Below are positions 11,506-22,473 of a stretch of 64,000 bases of DNA, one piece after another. This DNA is from Persicaria tinctoria (Eukaryota; Streptophyta; Magnoliopsida; Caryophyllales; Polygonaceae). Position numbers and translations under genes: made by a program. Under the pieces are notes generated by a model. The model was not told where the DNA came from. It made no database searches and saw only the letters and a program-made list of their open reading frames with translations. The first letter of the stretch is position 1, and every line of letters begins with the position of its first letter. The stretch covers positions 24,410,314 through 24,474,313 of the forward strand of contig JBANSL010000003.1 in NCBI GenBank assembly GCA_037127255.1, read 5' to 3'.

Positions 11506-11860
11506 ATGAAAATAACAATATGGAACTACAGAGGCTTAGCCAGCAAAGCGTTTTGGACAAATATCAATGCGTGGTGCAAAAATGAACACATTCAACTACT
11601 TGCAATGGCTGAAACAAAGATAGATATTATATCTGACGAAAAAGATTGAAAAAGCGCTGATTTCGACAATGCAGTATCAATGCGTGGTGCAAAAATGAAC
11701 ACATTCAACTACTTGCATTGGCTGAAACAAAGATGGATATTATACCCGACGAAAAAGATTGAAAAAGCGCTGATTTTGACAATGCAGTGTATTACCTGAC
11801 CATTGGGAGCTCGGGTGGTTTGGGTATGATGTGGAAAGCAATCAATTAAAGTATGAGGAC
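11506..11860 (+). pseudogene. LINE endonuclease fragment with a local tandem duplication
   Basis: The frame from ATG 11506 gives TIWNYRGLASKAFW and LLAMAETKIDI, the start of an L1-type apurinic endonuclease domain (WN.RG ... ETK). Further on, GSSGGLGMMWK matches the conserved SGGL..LWK segment. Between them a block of about 113 bp (about 11563-11675) is repeated directly at about 11676-11790, with a few substitutions and an in-frame stop in each copy. Only this N-terminal piece is present, on the opposite strand to the large LINE further right. Confidence 0.7.
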
Positions 11861-11879
11861 ATTTCAGTCGAAATTTATC

Positions 11880-12209
11880 TCACATCCTTTGGTGGGGGCC
11901 GGTACCCCCCTCCTCTGTTCCCATTTCGCCCTCTTCGGCCTCGCGGGTAAGATCCTTCTCCTCTTTCCCTAGTTGCGTATTGGGGATTTTATTGTCGTGG
12001 TGAACAGGAGGGTTGTATTGTTGTGGTGTCGCGACCGGCTGACTGGTATTTATGGGGGGGGGGGGGGCACATATTTGCAAGGGCACTTCTTTTTGAGGGA
12101 GAGTTGGTAGAATCCCATAAACATGGGGTGAAATCTGGTCAGGGTGCGCCATCATTACATTCGTTGAGGCACTATGCAGGCTTGGTCCCGTTTGCTGGTT
12201 GTATTGTAC
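11880..12209 (-). pseudogene. Left part of a Ty3/gypsy gag remnant
   Basis: A minus-strand frame gives Pro/Gln-rich sequence (HPDQISPHVYGILP, PVATPQQYNPPVH). It abuts the poly-T marking the LINE 3' end, so it is probably the continuation of the gypsy gag region at 17549-18306, split by the LINE. A run of 13 C/G residues near 12056-12068 disrupts the frame. Confidence 0.45.
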
Positions 12210-12693
12210 TTTTTTTTTTTTTAAGGGTTAATATATTGCATGAAAAGAAAGTATTTACAGAGAGCATAAGTAAGGAACAAGTGAGAAGCCCACTCGTCCA
12301 TGCCTACCAAAATCACGAAGCAGTTTTGAAGTTGCTCCGGTCTATGGGTGTATTGAGCGCAAAGCTCGGGGTAACTCCTGTCTCTTCAAGCCACGGCTAT
12401 CAGAAGTCGGACCCACCCTTAAGAATGTGTAAGTATAAATCTCCCTTCGGCTCGGCCATCAAGAGATTTACACCAACACATCCTTAGCACACCTGAACTA
12501 TATTCCTACTACTCCATCCAAGTCCATATGAACAAAATTTCATCCAAGGCACAACCTAGAGGATGACAAGGCTATCAGAAGTTTGAATATACAAAAAGTT
12601 ACATGATAAAGGACAATGCTTCAAGCCTTCTCGGAGTAGCTGGACTTGTCTTCAGAAGTGAATTGTCGTGTCAGCAGTAGTGCCCAATCCATT

Positions 12694-15600
12694 TTATAGA
12701 CTGTCTGATGATGTGAAGTGAAGGGAGAATTCATGGGAGAGGGCCTTGTAGACATGTTGTTTGATAAGGTGGACAATCTGCTCAGCACTCTTGCTTGTTT
12801 CATCAAATGCCTTTTCATTTCTTGTCTTCCAAATGAGGTAGATAGTAGCAGCAAATGCAATTCTCTTTGCTTTGGAGCGCCAACCTTTGCCTTTTGCTTC
12901 CTTCTTTAACCATTTAAGTCCACTTCTGATTGATCCCATTCCTCTCCATATTCCAAGCCAAGCCTTGACCTGAGACCAAACAGTAGAGGAGAAGTTACAA
13001 GAGAAGAAAATGTGTTCATGAGATTCATTATTCTGATTGCATAAATGACAGGTTAAATTTACTTCCCTCCCTTTGATTAGATCATTTGTAGCCAATATCC
13101 TTTTAGCTGCCAACCATAGAATGAAGGCATGTTTGGGGCTGATCATTCTATCCCATACCACAGTCGACCATGGAGAAGGATTAGCCCTTCTTCTGAAGTG
13201 ATTGTAGGCGGCTTCAATGCTGTATTTCCCTCCAAGGTTCCAGCTGTTCAACTTTGCAGTAGCTCCATGTATAGATCCTGTAGAGGTTAGCAAGGCATCT
13301 CTAATGGCAAGAATTTTCTTCAACAACGGGGAGCCATTTTTATTATGAATTTGCCAACTCCAAACATCCCCTTGTTGTAAGTATTGATGGTGAACCCATT
13401 TTATCCATAAACTGTCCTTTTTTCTAACAATGTCCCAAAGCATTCTTGACATGAAGGCATTATTCTAGGTTTTAAGATCTTTCAATCCTAGACCCCCTTC
13501 CTTCTTGGGTAAACAAACATCTTTCCATTTAATACGATGAGATTTCCAAAGGAATTTTGCACATAAGCTATTAACTCTATCTATCAAAGTGGATGGAGAG
13601 GGCAGTATAGAAAACCAGAAAGCACTAATACCCTGGAGCACAGTCTTGATGAGTTCAACTTTTCCAGCATATGACAAGGTTTTAGAATTCCAATAGCTTA
13701 TGTTAGTCAAGATTTTATCCAGAAATGGAGAGAATTGAGAGATAGTAAGCTTCCCTGAAGATATTGGGATACCCAGGTATCTGAAAGGGAAGGATCCCTG
13801 TGAGAACCCAGATCTGGAGGCTAGAAAGGCCTTGTCTTCATCTTTGGCACCAGCAATGAAATAGGAAGATTTGGCTGTACTGATTTCAAGACCTGAAACC
13901 TCAGTAAAATGATTTAGGGCATCCAGTAAGATATTCATAGAAGATTTATCCCCTCTAGACATTAGAATCAGATCATCTGCATAAGCCAAGTGTGTTATTT
14001 GTAGCCTTTCACATTTTGGGTGGAACTTGAAACCTGGTAGCCTTGACCTGCATCTAAGAATTCTCGAGAGATAATCCACTGAGAGGACAAAAATGAGAGG
14101 GGAGATGGGGTCACCCTGTCTCAGACCTCTTTTACCATAGAAGTATCCATTGAGAGACCCATTAATACTGACTGAAAATGTAGGTGTACAAATACATTCA
14201 AGAATCCATTGTATGAATTGAGTAGGAAAGTTCAGATTCTTTAACATTTGCTCAATAAACTTCCAGGAGATAGTATCATAGGCCTTTTTAAGATCTAGGT
14301 TAAGGATACATCTAGGACTAATTCTCTTCCTAGTGTATTTTCTAATAAGCTCTTGAAGAAGGAAAATGTTTTCATTCATAATTCTTCCTTCAATGAAACC
14401 AATTTGGGCGGGAGAAACTAGGGATTTCAGGATAGGGGACAATCTAGCAGAGAGGATTTTGGTTATCACTTTGTAAAAGACATTGCAGCAGGAGATGGGC
14501 CTGAAATCACCTACTACTTTAGCATTGGGATTTTTGGCAATCAAGGCTATGGAGGTGTGATTGGTTTGTTTGAGAAGGTTGCTGGTTCCGAAGAATTCCA
14601 TCACAGCTCTGATTACTTGATCTCCTGTTGTAGTCCAAGTATCCTTGAAGAATTTTGAGGTGAACCCATCCGGCCCGGGAGACTTGTCATCCCCAATACT
14701 CCATAGGGCACTTTTGATTTCATCTTCTGTAACTGCTCTTGTAAGTTCAGTATGTCTATCTGTACTCAATATAGCACCTTCCTCTCTTATAAAACTCTGA
14801 TTGACATCCATAGTCTGTTTCTCAGTACCCAAGAACCCTTTATAAAACTTCACAAATTCATCAGCAACTTCATCAAGTGACAGAGTTTCCAGACCATCCT
14901 CCTTGAGTAGGGAACTCACGTGATTTCTCTTCATGTTCTTTTTCATAAGACCATGGAAGTAAGCACTGCATTTGTCTCCCTCAAAAATATGTTTAGTTTT
15001 AGCAAGTTGGGAGAGAAATTTGAATTCAGCTTCTTTGAGTCTATTAGCTTTTTTCTTAGCATTTTCCATTTCCAGTAGCAGTTCAGGAGATGAAGAATCA
15101 TTTCTAAGCTCCATAAAGGCCCTCTCATAGTCTACCTCAGCCTGTTTTGCTCTGTTAGTGATGTTGGAGTAATGTGTTCTATTCAGGTTCTGCAGGGGCT
15201 TCTTAAGATTCTGCAATTTCTTACAGAGGAGATACTGCTCAGAGCCTCTACCATAGAAAGTCCAGTGCTCACTGATCAGACCTTGGAAATCTTCGGTCTG
15301 ACTCCACATATTAAAGTACTTAAAAGGACCCTTTTTGCTTTTCTGTTGCTCAAGTACTTCTACTACTACCTGGCTATGATCAAAGAAGGATTTAAGAACC
15401 AGAAAATGAGCTTTGCAGTATAGCTTCAAGGTATCCCAGCACCCATTAACCATGACTCTATCTATTTTTGTAGATTTAGAGCCTTTGAACCAAGTATGAT
15501 CAATACCATCACTAATAGCATCATGAAGATCTAATTCAGAGCAAACATTCCACAGATCAGCAATTTCATAAGCAGTTACTGTCGCCCCATTTTTCCTTTC

Positions 15601-16044
15601 ACAAGACCTCATGATAGCATTGAAATCCCCCTGTATTAACCAAGGCATAGGAGTAGGCCCCAATTCATCTGCAAGACTTTTCCACAGTCCTCTTCTCTTC
15701 ACTATTGTGTGGAGACCATATACTTGTGCAAACTGGAACTTCCTCCCTGTGATCTTGCATTGTATTTCACCACTAATGAGTTGCTCTGTTATTGTTCTAC
15801 AAGTAAAGACCACCCTCTGAGGATCCCAAATCACCACTATTCTGCCAGCTGTACTGTATTCAAAGTTGTGGACATAATTCCATTGGCAGAAACTTTTACT
15901 CATAATAGATTGTAGCTTTGCAAGCTTTAGTTTAGTTTCAAGTATTCCAAGCAGACCAATATTCCTATCTCTCAAAAAGTTCCTGACAGCCTTGTGTTTG
16001 GGGGTGCTGTTAAACCCCCTTACATTCCATGAAGCTGTAATCAT
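12694..16044 (-). pseudogene. LINE ORF2: endonuclease and reverse transcriptase, one stop codon
   Basis: The first 859 codons (16044-13465) hold an endonuclease/exonuclease/phosphatase domain (ASWNVRGFNS, LETK, QGDFNA, KIDRVMVN; residues about 1-225), a non-LTR reverse transcriptase (GPDGFTSKFF, FRPISCCNVFYKV, ILNLDLKKAYD, GLRQGDPISP, the YADD box) at about 430-700, and the usual LINE C-terminus. A TAG at 13465-13467 interrupts LKDLKT-NNAFMSRMLW where related elements have Trp. The frame then continues to 12694 through a zf-RVT domain (CHLCNQNNESHEHIFFSC). Without the TAG the protein would be about 1116 residues, normal for plant L1. The start overlaps the ORF1 stop as ATGA. Confidence 0.9.
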
Positions 16045-17548
16045 TTAGTTCTTCTTGGAAGGGTGCTACGCCCTTTTTCCCTTACTTGTCCTCCTTCAAC
16101 ATTATGTACAGGCCAGTTATTCAGAGCTACCACCATTTCCTTCTTCTCTCTTTCTTCCATTTCCAGATCTCCTACCTCTTCACTATCATCTGTGTGCACC
16201 TCTTGTATCTCATTTTCTGTTATTGATGCCTGTCCTTTTTTGCTCAACCTTCCACTCCTCCCTACCTCAGAAATGTGCTTCTCTTTTTCTGTCTCCTTTA
16301 CCCCAGGTTTGTCTCTATCTTTTCCCAAGTCTTTCTCCTTTTCCCTGCCTATTTTCCCATCTGTTAACAGCAACTGATCTGTTTGTTGCACTTCTGTACT
16401 CTGATCTTCAGAGGATTCCTCTAGTACTTGGAAAGAGTTGTTATCAGCAAATGTTACCTTCTTCCTCTTTCCTTTTTCTTTCTCTTTCAGCATATCATCT
16501 TTTCCCATGTCTTCTGCCACTTTTTTGGAGCATTCTATATATGCCTGTTGTATTTCTCTTAACTCTTCAGCTCTTGCAGGGGGTGGGGAATTCCTCCTCC
16601 TTTGGTAGACTTGGTTAATTTTTTCAATGGAAGAAAAGAGGGAGGATTTGACATTAGTCATTGTGGATTTAAAACCAGTGGGAGAGGTGTTTTTCAATTG
16701 TCTGTTTGGAAGACCATGTTTAGGAGGAGCCTTGATGCTATGTTCTGGACCAGGAGTAGGGAGGAGGGGAGGGGTTGAGGAATCAAGTGTAGGAGCAGGA
16801 GATTGGGGTGGGCCCATATCAACAGAACTTTGAGTGAGAGAAGTAGGAGAAGGGGGGGGGGGGGGGAGGGGGTACTAGTAGCAGTGTTGGAAGGTTGGGG
16901 GAGGGGGGTCAGATGGGGGTTGCTGAGATGTTTGAGAAGGAGGAGGAGGGGGTGGTTGGTCAGAAGAAATAGAGACAGGTAAGGGATTGGCAGAGGAGGA
17001 GGAAGAGGGTTGGGAGGGTGGAACCCCTGCAGTAGTGGGAAGAGTTTTATCTCTGAGAATTCTTTGAGGAGCAGCTTGTTTCTTATGTCTTGTATCCTCT
17101 GTTGTACCTCTAGCAGCTGGACATTTTGTAGTTTCATGACCATATGTCAAGCATCTGTTACACCTTGGAGGGAGATTCTCATATTCTATAAAGCAAGTAT
17201 GATCAGGAGCATCATCAAAATCAATAGTCAACATTTTCTTTAGCTCCTTAGAGCAGTCCATTACCCATCCTCCTTGGGCATTATAATCATGTTTAGGCCA
17301 ATTTCTTCTCAAGTTAGCAATGGCCTCAAACCCTGGGAATCTCCCAACAATATAACCCACTAGTGCAAAGCCCCAGGCTTCTTCTAGAGTCATACATTCA
17401 TTCTTTGTAGCCTTAACAACATCACCTTCCCCTGACTTCTGGTATGACAGTCTATATCCTTTGAATCTAGAGCTGGTCCCAATCATTGGAGATGGAGTAG
17501 CCCATGCTCCTTGAAGATGGTTGATGGGAGGGTTACCTGATGGGAGGG
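16041..17548 (-). pseudogene. LINE ORF1: gag-like protein with zinc knuckle, frameshifted
   Basis: The N-terminal part contains a DUF4283-like segment (EEAWGFALVGYIVGRFPGF), then EYENLPPRCNRC and a CCHC zinc knuckle CNRCLTYGHETTKC (C-x2-C-x4-H-x4-C), followed by a Ser/Pro-rich linker. Between the first segment and the knuckle about 100 residues usual in this family are missing. The frame breaks near 16853-16868 at a long G run. The second part (16817-16041) is Lys/Glu-rich with KGKRKKVTF and ends in TGA overlapping the ORF2 ATG. ORF1 proteins bind LINE RNA. Confidence 0.75.
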
Positions 17549-18306
17549 TTGTAGAAGTGGTTGCTTGTTGGGGAGGTTGTGGTGGGGCAACGGGGTATTG
17601 CCAATGAGGGTTATTGCGTTGCTGATTCTCAAACCCTCCCTTCCCTTGGTATTTGTTGGGGACCTTGTGGTAGATAGAAGGCTTGGCCTCAATTGGTCGT
17701 GAACTTGAACCAACAACCTCCATAGCGTGGATTTGCTTTGTGACGAGCTCTCGCAAATCGTTATAGTTTTCTAGCTCTTTTTGGAATAGGCAGATCTTGA
17801 AATCTCATTCGGCTAGGTTACCCATTAATATGGTGCTAGCGGACTCTTGGTTAAAATTTGGGATTTGTACTACCATATTGGTAAATCCGCTGAAGAAGTT
17901 TCCCAAAGTTTCAGATGATCCTTGCTTGATGGAATTGAGGTCCAGCATGGTTCTGTTCCTCCTGCGGGCACTACCAAAATAGGCGACGAACGTGCTTTAC
18001 AGTTGTGCAAAATTATTGATGGATGATTGGGCCAGATTAGTGAACCACGTTAAAGCCACTCTGCTTAGCGTGGATGGAAATGAGCGGCAAAACATAGCAT
18101 CATTGTCCTCGTTCATTCCCATCGATTTCGTAAACTGGTTGAGATGATCGTTAGGATCAATGTCTCCTTTTTACTTGACAATGGACACATCCCTCTCTTA
18201 GGAACAGGTGCTTCGCGTACCTCTCTACAAAAAGCAGATGGGAAAGTTGGTTCACCTTTGTGAACTTGGTTAGGTGCCCCGGGGGAATTTGAACGCGATA
18301 ACACAT
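17549..18306 (-). pseudogene. Ty3/gypsy gag fragment
   Basis: The minus-strand translation shows the Retrotrans_gag pattern: DAMFCRSFPSTLSRVALTWF, AYFGSARRRNRTM, SIKQGSSETLGNFFSGF, with several stops and a frame change. Downstream comes RELVTKQIHAMEVV and a Gln/Pro-rich tail, where the LINE has inserted. The gag fold normally builds the virus-like particle; this copy is dead. Confidence 0.75.
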
Positions 18307-18411
18307 CCCTAGTGTTACAGTCGAGGGGGCTTTTTACCGAATAGCGTAAAATTCATGATTTTTGCTAGTTACCATCAAAAAGTAAAACTAATGCTTGATG
18401 CTTTTTAAGTA

Positions 18412-18648
18412 CTCCCTCCGTTCGGCAAAACTTGTCGTTTACTATTCATGCACGCTTTTTTAGAACGATAAAAACTATATAAAATATTCATTTTTTTATA
18501 AATTTTTTTTAACAAGTTTGTACTTATTAATAATAACTACGAAGTTGTTAAAAAAATTATTAAAAAAACTAGATATTTTATATAGTTTTTATCTCATAAA
18601 AAAACATGCATGAATAGTAAAGTGTCAAGTTTTTCCGAACGGAGGTAG
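18412..18648. mobile_element. Stowaway MITE
   Basis: The ends CTCCCTCCGTTCGG and CCGAACGGAGGTAG are inverted repeats; TA is duplicated at 18410-18411 and 18649-18650. The interior is a long near-palindrome (ACTATATAAAATAT and ATATTTTATATAGT). It lies in the 5' untranslated part of the gypsy remnant. Confidence 0.85.
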
Positions 18649-18794
18649 TAGGATTTATAGAAAAAAGAGAAGAAAAAATAAGAATTGAAAGGATAAAATA
18701 AGAATTGAAAGGACAAAAAAGAATGAAATATAAAAAGGTGTATTGATACGCGGAACCTCTCGTCGCGAAAGGTTCCCATAAACGGCGGCGCCAA

Positions 18795-19480
18795 TGACGC
18801 GATTCTGGAATTTCACCTATACTTATTACCTCAAGGTGACGACAAATGTCCCAATTTACATGCGAGCCCAATCAGGGTGGATTGTGATCAGTTTATACGC
18901 TTATTGGTCCAAGCAGTCTTGGTGATACTTTCGGCTCGCGAAGAGGCAGTTACTGTTCAATTGTGGTCTTTAGAGGAAGTGAGATGATGTTCTTATTCCA
19001 GATACGTTCTTATCCTACCAAAGACGTTAAGAACTCGACTCCAAGGATATTAAGTCAGGGAGATACGCATAGCTCTTCTTCTTCTCTCTTGAATCAGATC
19101 CCTTTCTTGAAGGGTCAAGGGGTATTTATAGGGAGGTTAAGCGAGTAGATGGCTAGTGACCTCGTGGGCTAACAGAGGACACGTGTAATGCATGCCCTCG
19201 TGCTAGATAACTAGGCACCAATATGTGGCGTTGTTAGCGGGGAGGTGCTTGGCCAGCGAGCTGCTCGTCCTTGCCCTAAAGGACCATGAGGTATTAGTGA
19301 GTCCTGTTATGAGATATATACTTACCAATGTTAGAATTCTGATCGCGATGCTCCTTAGATTGCTATGCTTAGGGCAGTGAGTTTGATCATGGTCGGGCTA
19401 AGTGCTATGCTCGCGGTGTATTGATAACATACTAGATGTCTTTTGCGTTGGGTGGTCTACATATGACGTCATATCCTTGT
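18795..19480 (-). mobile_element. LTR of the minus-strand gypsy remnant (right border uncertain)
   Basis: Just left of 18795 the minus strand reads TGGCGCCGCCGTTT, a primer-binding-site-like sequence (tRNA-Asp type TGGCGCCG). The LTR therefore starts at TG 18795 on the plus strand. A minus-strand TATA box, TATAAATACC, at 19131-19140 fits an LTR promoter. The outer end is not clear; 19480 is an estimate. Confidence 0.5.
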
Positions 19481-20442
19481 TAATTGATGGGGCTATTTTC
19501 AATGGCATCGTCAGTGGTAGTGTATATCGAGGCGACTCCACGATACATAAATTTCCTTGAAGGATCGTCTTCACTGCCCATAGGGACTCCTGATGTACCG
19601 CTTGCTAATGGTGTCACTGTTTGGTGCTGCTTGACATCGGCTCTTAGTCTATGTTGTCCCCAGCATGTTTGTGTTAGATTTGCTTGTTCGACTACACTTG
19701 TGTTCCTTCCACCATTTGTACTACACCATTTTTCTATTTCTTATGTTGTATGCTTTGACGGTTCGCCGTCTGTTGACTTTGTCGGTCTCTTGAGACATTG
19801 GGTCTGTTCGGCCATCGAATTATTTTCTAATAATTATCATATAATATAACATATAATTTTAATATGATAGTATAATATAATAAATTATTAATGTCATTTT
19901 TTCAAAATTATATTATTCATCTTAACTAATATGTAGTAATATTTTGGTATATACATAATATCTATCTATCTAAAATAATACTATAGGATCTGTTTGTTTG
20001 GATTTTTTTTCAACACCAACTTTTTTTTATTTATCTCATACTTATCTCTTATATTGTCTTATCTTTCCTTGATATTTAATCCATTTGTATCAAAATAATT
20101 GGCCATTTCGCCAATTTCACACTTTTCAAGAAAGTTTAAAATAGAAAGAAGAATAATTAAAACTTTAGCATGTAAATGATGTAAAAAAATATAGACCAAT
20201 GAACAGAAGATGATAATATAAAATTTTGGAGTGTTAATAGATTGTATTGGAAATCAAACACAATGAATGAGATAAATAAACAAAATTATAAATATTTATC
20301 ATTAATGATGTTCAAAGGGTCAATTATTTTATTTAATGAAAAAATGTCCAAAAGACTAATTATTCGGATATGCATGGACTACATTCTTTTTGTATTATGT
20401 TAACTTTGATATTCTGTTTATTTACCTTGATTAAATTCTAGC
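19481..20442. other. AT-rich intergenic DNA
   Basis: A 121-codon ORF at 19484-19849 has no recognisable domain. From 19830 the sequence is very AT-rich, with a possible degraded MITE (GTTTGTTTGGATTT at about 19990 and TTGGAAATCAAACACAATG near 20250). I see nothing firm. Confidence 0.3.
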
Positions 20443-20444
20443 TA

Positions 20445-20716
20445 CTCCCTCCGTCCAACAATACATGGACTTTTAGATGTAAATTTTTGTCCAACAATAG
20501 ATGGTCTTTTAGGTTTTCTAGGTAAAAAGTTGTAATGATTTGTATTGGTTTGTGTGTTGTTGACTTTTTAAAATAATTTGATTGATTAAAATGTGTAGTG
20601 GGAGTAATAAAATTTATGAAAAAGTTAGTGCAATGATGATGTTTTTTTAAAAGTAAGGTATTTTATTAAAACTTGTGCAAAATGCTAAAAGACAATATAT
20701 TTTTGGACGGAGGGAG
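20445..20716. mobile_element. Stowaway MITE upstream of RAD4
   Basis: Termini CTCCCTCCGTCCA and TGGACGGAGGGAG are perfect 13-bp inverted repeats, with TA duplicated on both sides (20443-20444, 20717-20718). It is of the same family as the degraded copy at 1130-1412. Confidence 0.88.
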
Positions 20717-20749
20717 TATGTCATAACGTATTATATCCCTACCTTTTTT

Positions 20750-21078
20750 TAATTAGCTATTTAAACCAATCAAATTTTATTTCTTTAAATCAATCATATT
20801 TTTTTCCTTTTTATTTTTAATACATTTACTAACTATCCATATATATATATTTTTACTACCAAATCTACAATGATTTTATTTTTGTAAACAAAGTTACAAT
20901 ATTTTTATTATTTTTTTACTAACTACCTAAAGTGATTTAAAATATCTATATCTATATATGCTACTTTAAAGAAGCTTATTTTTATCCTAATGTTATTAAT
21001 ATTTTATAATATTAACTTGTTATATTTTTAAGATTATATTTTTTTAAAAATCGCGTCATGGCGCATGAACTATACTAG
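20750..21078 (+). mobile_element. Helitron 3' terminal fragment
   Basis: The sequence TTAAAAATCGCGTCATGGCGC, an imperfect hairpin, then AACTATACTAG ends at 21078 followed by T. This closely matches the Helitron end at 43206. The 5' end is not identified; 20750 is only an approximate start. Confidence 0.55.
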
Positions 21079-21726
21079 TTTCTATTGAGGTAAATGGACC
21101 ATTAATGACAGTCAATGAAATTTATGGATATTTCTATGTGATCGTTTTCTTTTCATTTTTTGCAATGCGAATGCTATTATATTTTCTCCATTTTTTGAAA
21201 TATCGTTTACTTTCCTCCCGTGCAGATATATTCTTCTTTCTGCCACATTGGAATTCACACACAAATATGTCTTTGTTCCAACCACCATATAAGCTATATA
21301 TACAGACGATAAGTTGGTTCATTGCTCGCCTAAATCGTGATTTTGATGCCAAAAATTTATTAGGATTGCATCTCAAAAAAATGTTTTTTTCTTTCTTTCT
21401 CATAAGAATAATAAGAATAAGACTGGAGACCTAAGAATGTTCGATTCGTTACATGATTGGTTCGCGCTTATCTACTTCCACTTATCTACAACCTAATCGT
21501 ATACCACCCTCGTCTCCCCCTTTCGAGGCATTAATAGGACTTTTAAAGTCCACTTCTTCCCCATACGATGAGCGAATGGAAAAAGTAAAGACTACCATTA
21601 AAGCAACTCAAGCGAGATTTATTACTATCCATGTAACTTTGATAGGCGACACTCATCTTAACAAGCTTGATGGTGGTGTGAATGGTAGAGCTCAGCTAAC
21701 CTATCCAATTCAAGGAGCTAACGGAC
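21079..21726. other. Intergenic stretch, no recognised gene
   Basis: ORFs of 109 and 111 codons (21105-21434, 21453-21788) look like chance; neither shows a known domain. The second runs into the hAT-like element. Confidence 0.3.
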
Positions 21727-22314
21727 TAGACCTATCAATCGAGTCATTCGGGTCGGGTTTGGGTTCAGGTCATTTTGATCGTGGGTAAATCGGTTTCAGA
21801 TCAATCGGGTTACCAGTCATTTCGGATCGAGCCAAACCGAATTTGTCCCGGGCTCGGGTCGACCCACCGGGTAAAAAAAACTCAAACTTTTTGAAGAACT
21901 TTTTAAAATATTAAAGTAATATCAAAATTAAATTATAATATAAAATTGTCAAATTAAACTAAATAATAATATTATAATTAAATTTATAATTATTATTACA
22001 ATAATAATATTATATTAATATTTTAAGCATAAAAAATCATAGTTATACAAATAAGTGTTCTAAACATACGATAATTATAAAATATATAAGTTGTCTAATT
22101 TACGAGTTACCTTAACGAATCTGTGTGGGGTCAATCCGGTGCATGTGTAGCGTCTACATAGTGCTGACTCACCAGGTCTTGACCCTAAAAGTCCCGGGTA
22201 ATTCGGGTTCGGGTCAATTTCGGATACTGGGTTTAAAATACCACATTCAACCCCGTAAAATTACCGGACGTACGGATTGGGTTTTTCGGGTTGGATCATG
22301 TTTTGACAGGTCTA
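21727..22314. mobile_element. hAT-like non-autonomous element in the RAD4 promoter region
   Basis: The left end reads TAGACCTATCAATCGAG; the right end inverted reads TAGACCTGTCAAAACATG. Next to both ends are GGGTCGGG/CGGGTTC-rich stretches (21750-21870, 22190-22290), with an AT-rich centre. A convincing 8-bp target duplication was not found. It ends 160 bp before the RAD4 start codon. Confidence 0.6.
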
Positions 22315-22473
22315 AGATAACCAATGCATTTTTATTTTTTTTTATTTTTAAAAAGAAGAAGAAAAGGGGTACAAAAGAACCGTCCGGGCATCCGGTGGAC
22401 AATGTGCAGCCATCGCGCGCGCAATTCACAACCGCCTCTCCCCGCAGCAACGCACTCACGACTTCTACCGCCA

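Larger units (their letters stand above)
12210..17548 (-). mobile_element. Nearly complete L1-type LINE, nested in a gypsy element
   Basis: Read on the minus strand it has ORF1, ORF2, a 3' UTR of about 470 bp (12222-12693) and a poly-A tail, seen as 13 T residues at 12210-12222. The 5' border is inferred, near 17548, from the change from gypsy gag to LINE sequence. The short shared motif TACAAC beside both borders may be the target-site duplication but is weak. ORF2 carries one in-frame stop and ORF1 one frameshift. Confidence 0.85.

Noticed and set aside
16055..16618. 187-codon plus-strand ORF
   Set aside because: Shadow of LINE ORF1 on the other strand; Lys/Glu-rich codons read in reverse give Phe/Leu/Ser-rich sequence.
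19484..19849. 121-codon ORF as a gene
   Set aside because: No domain, no splice or promoter signal, adjacent to an LTR remnant.
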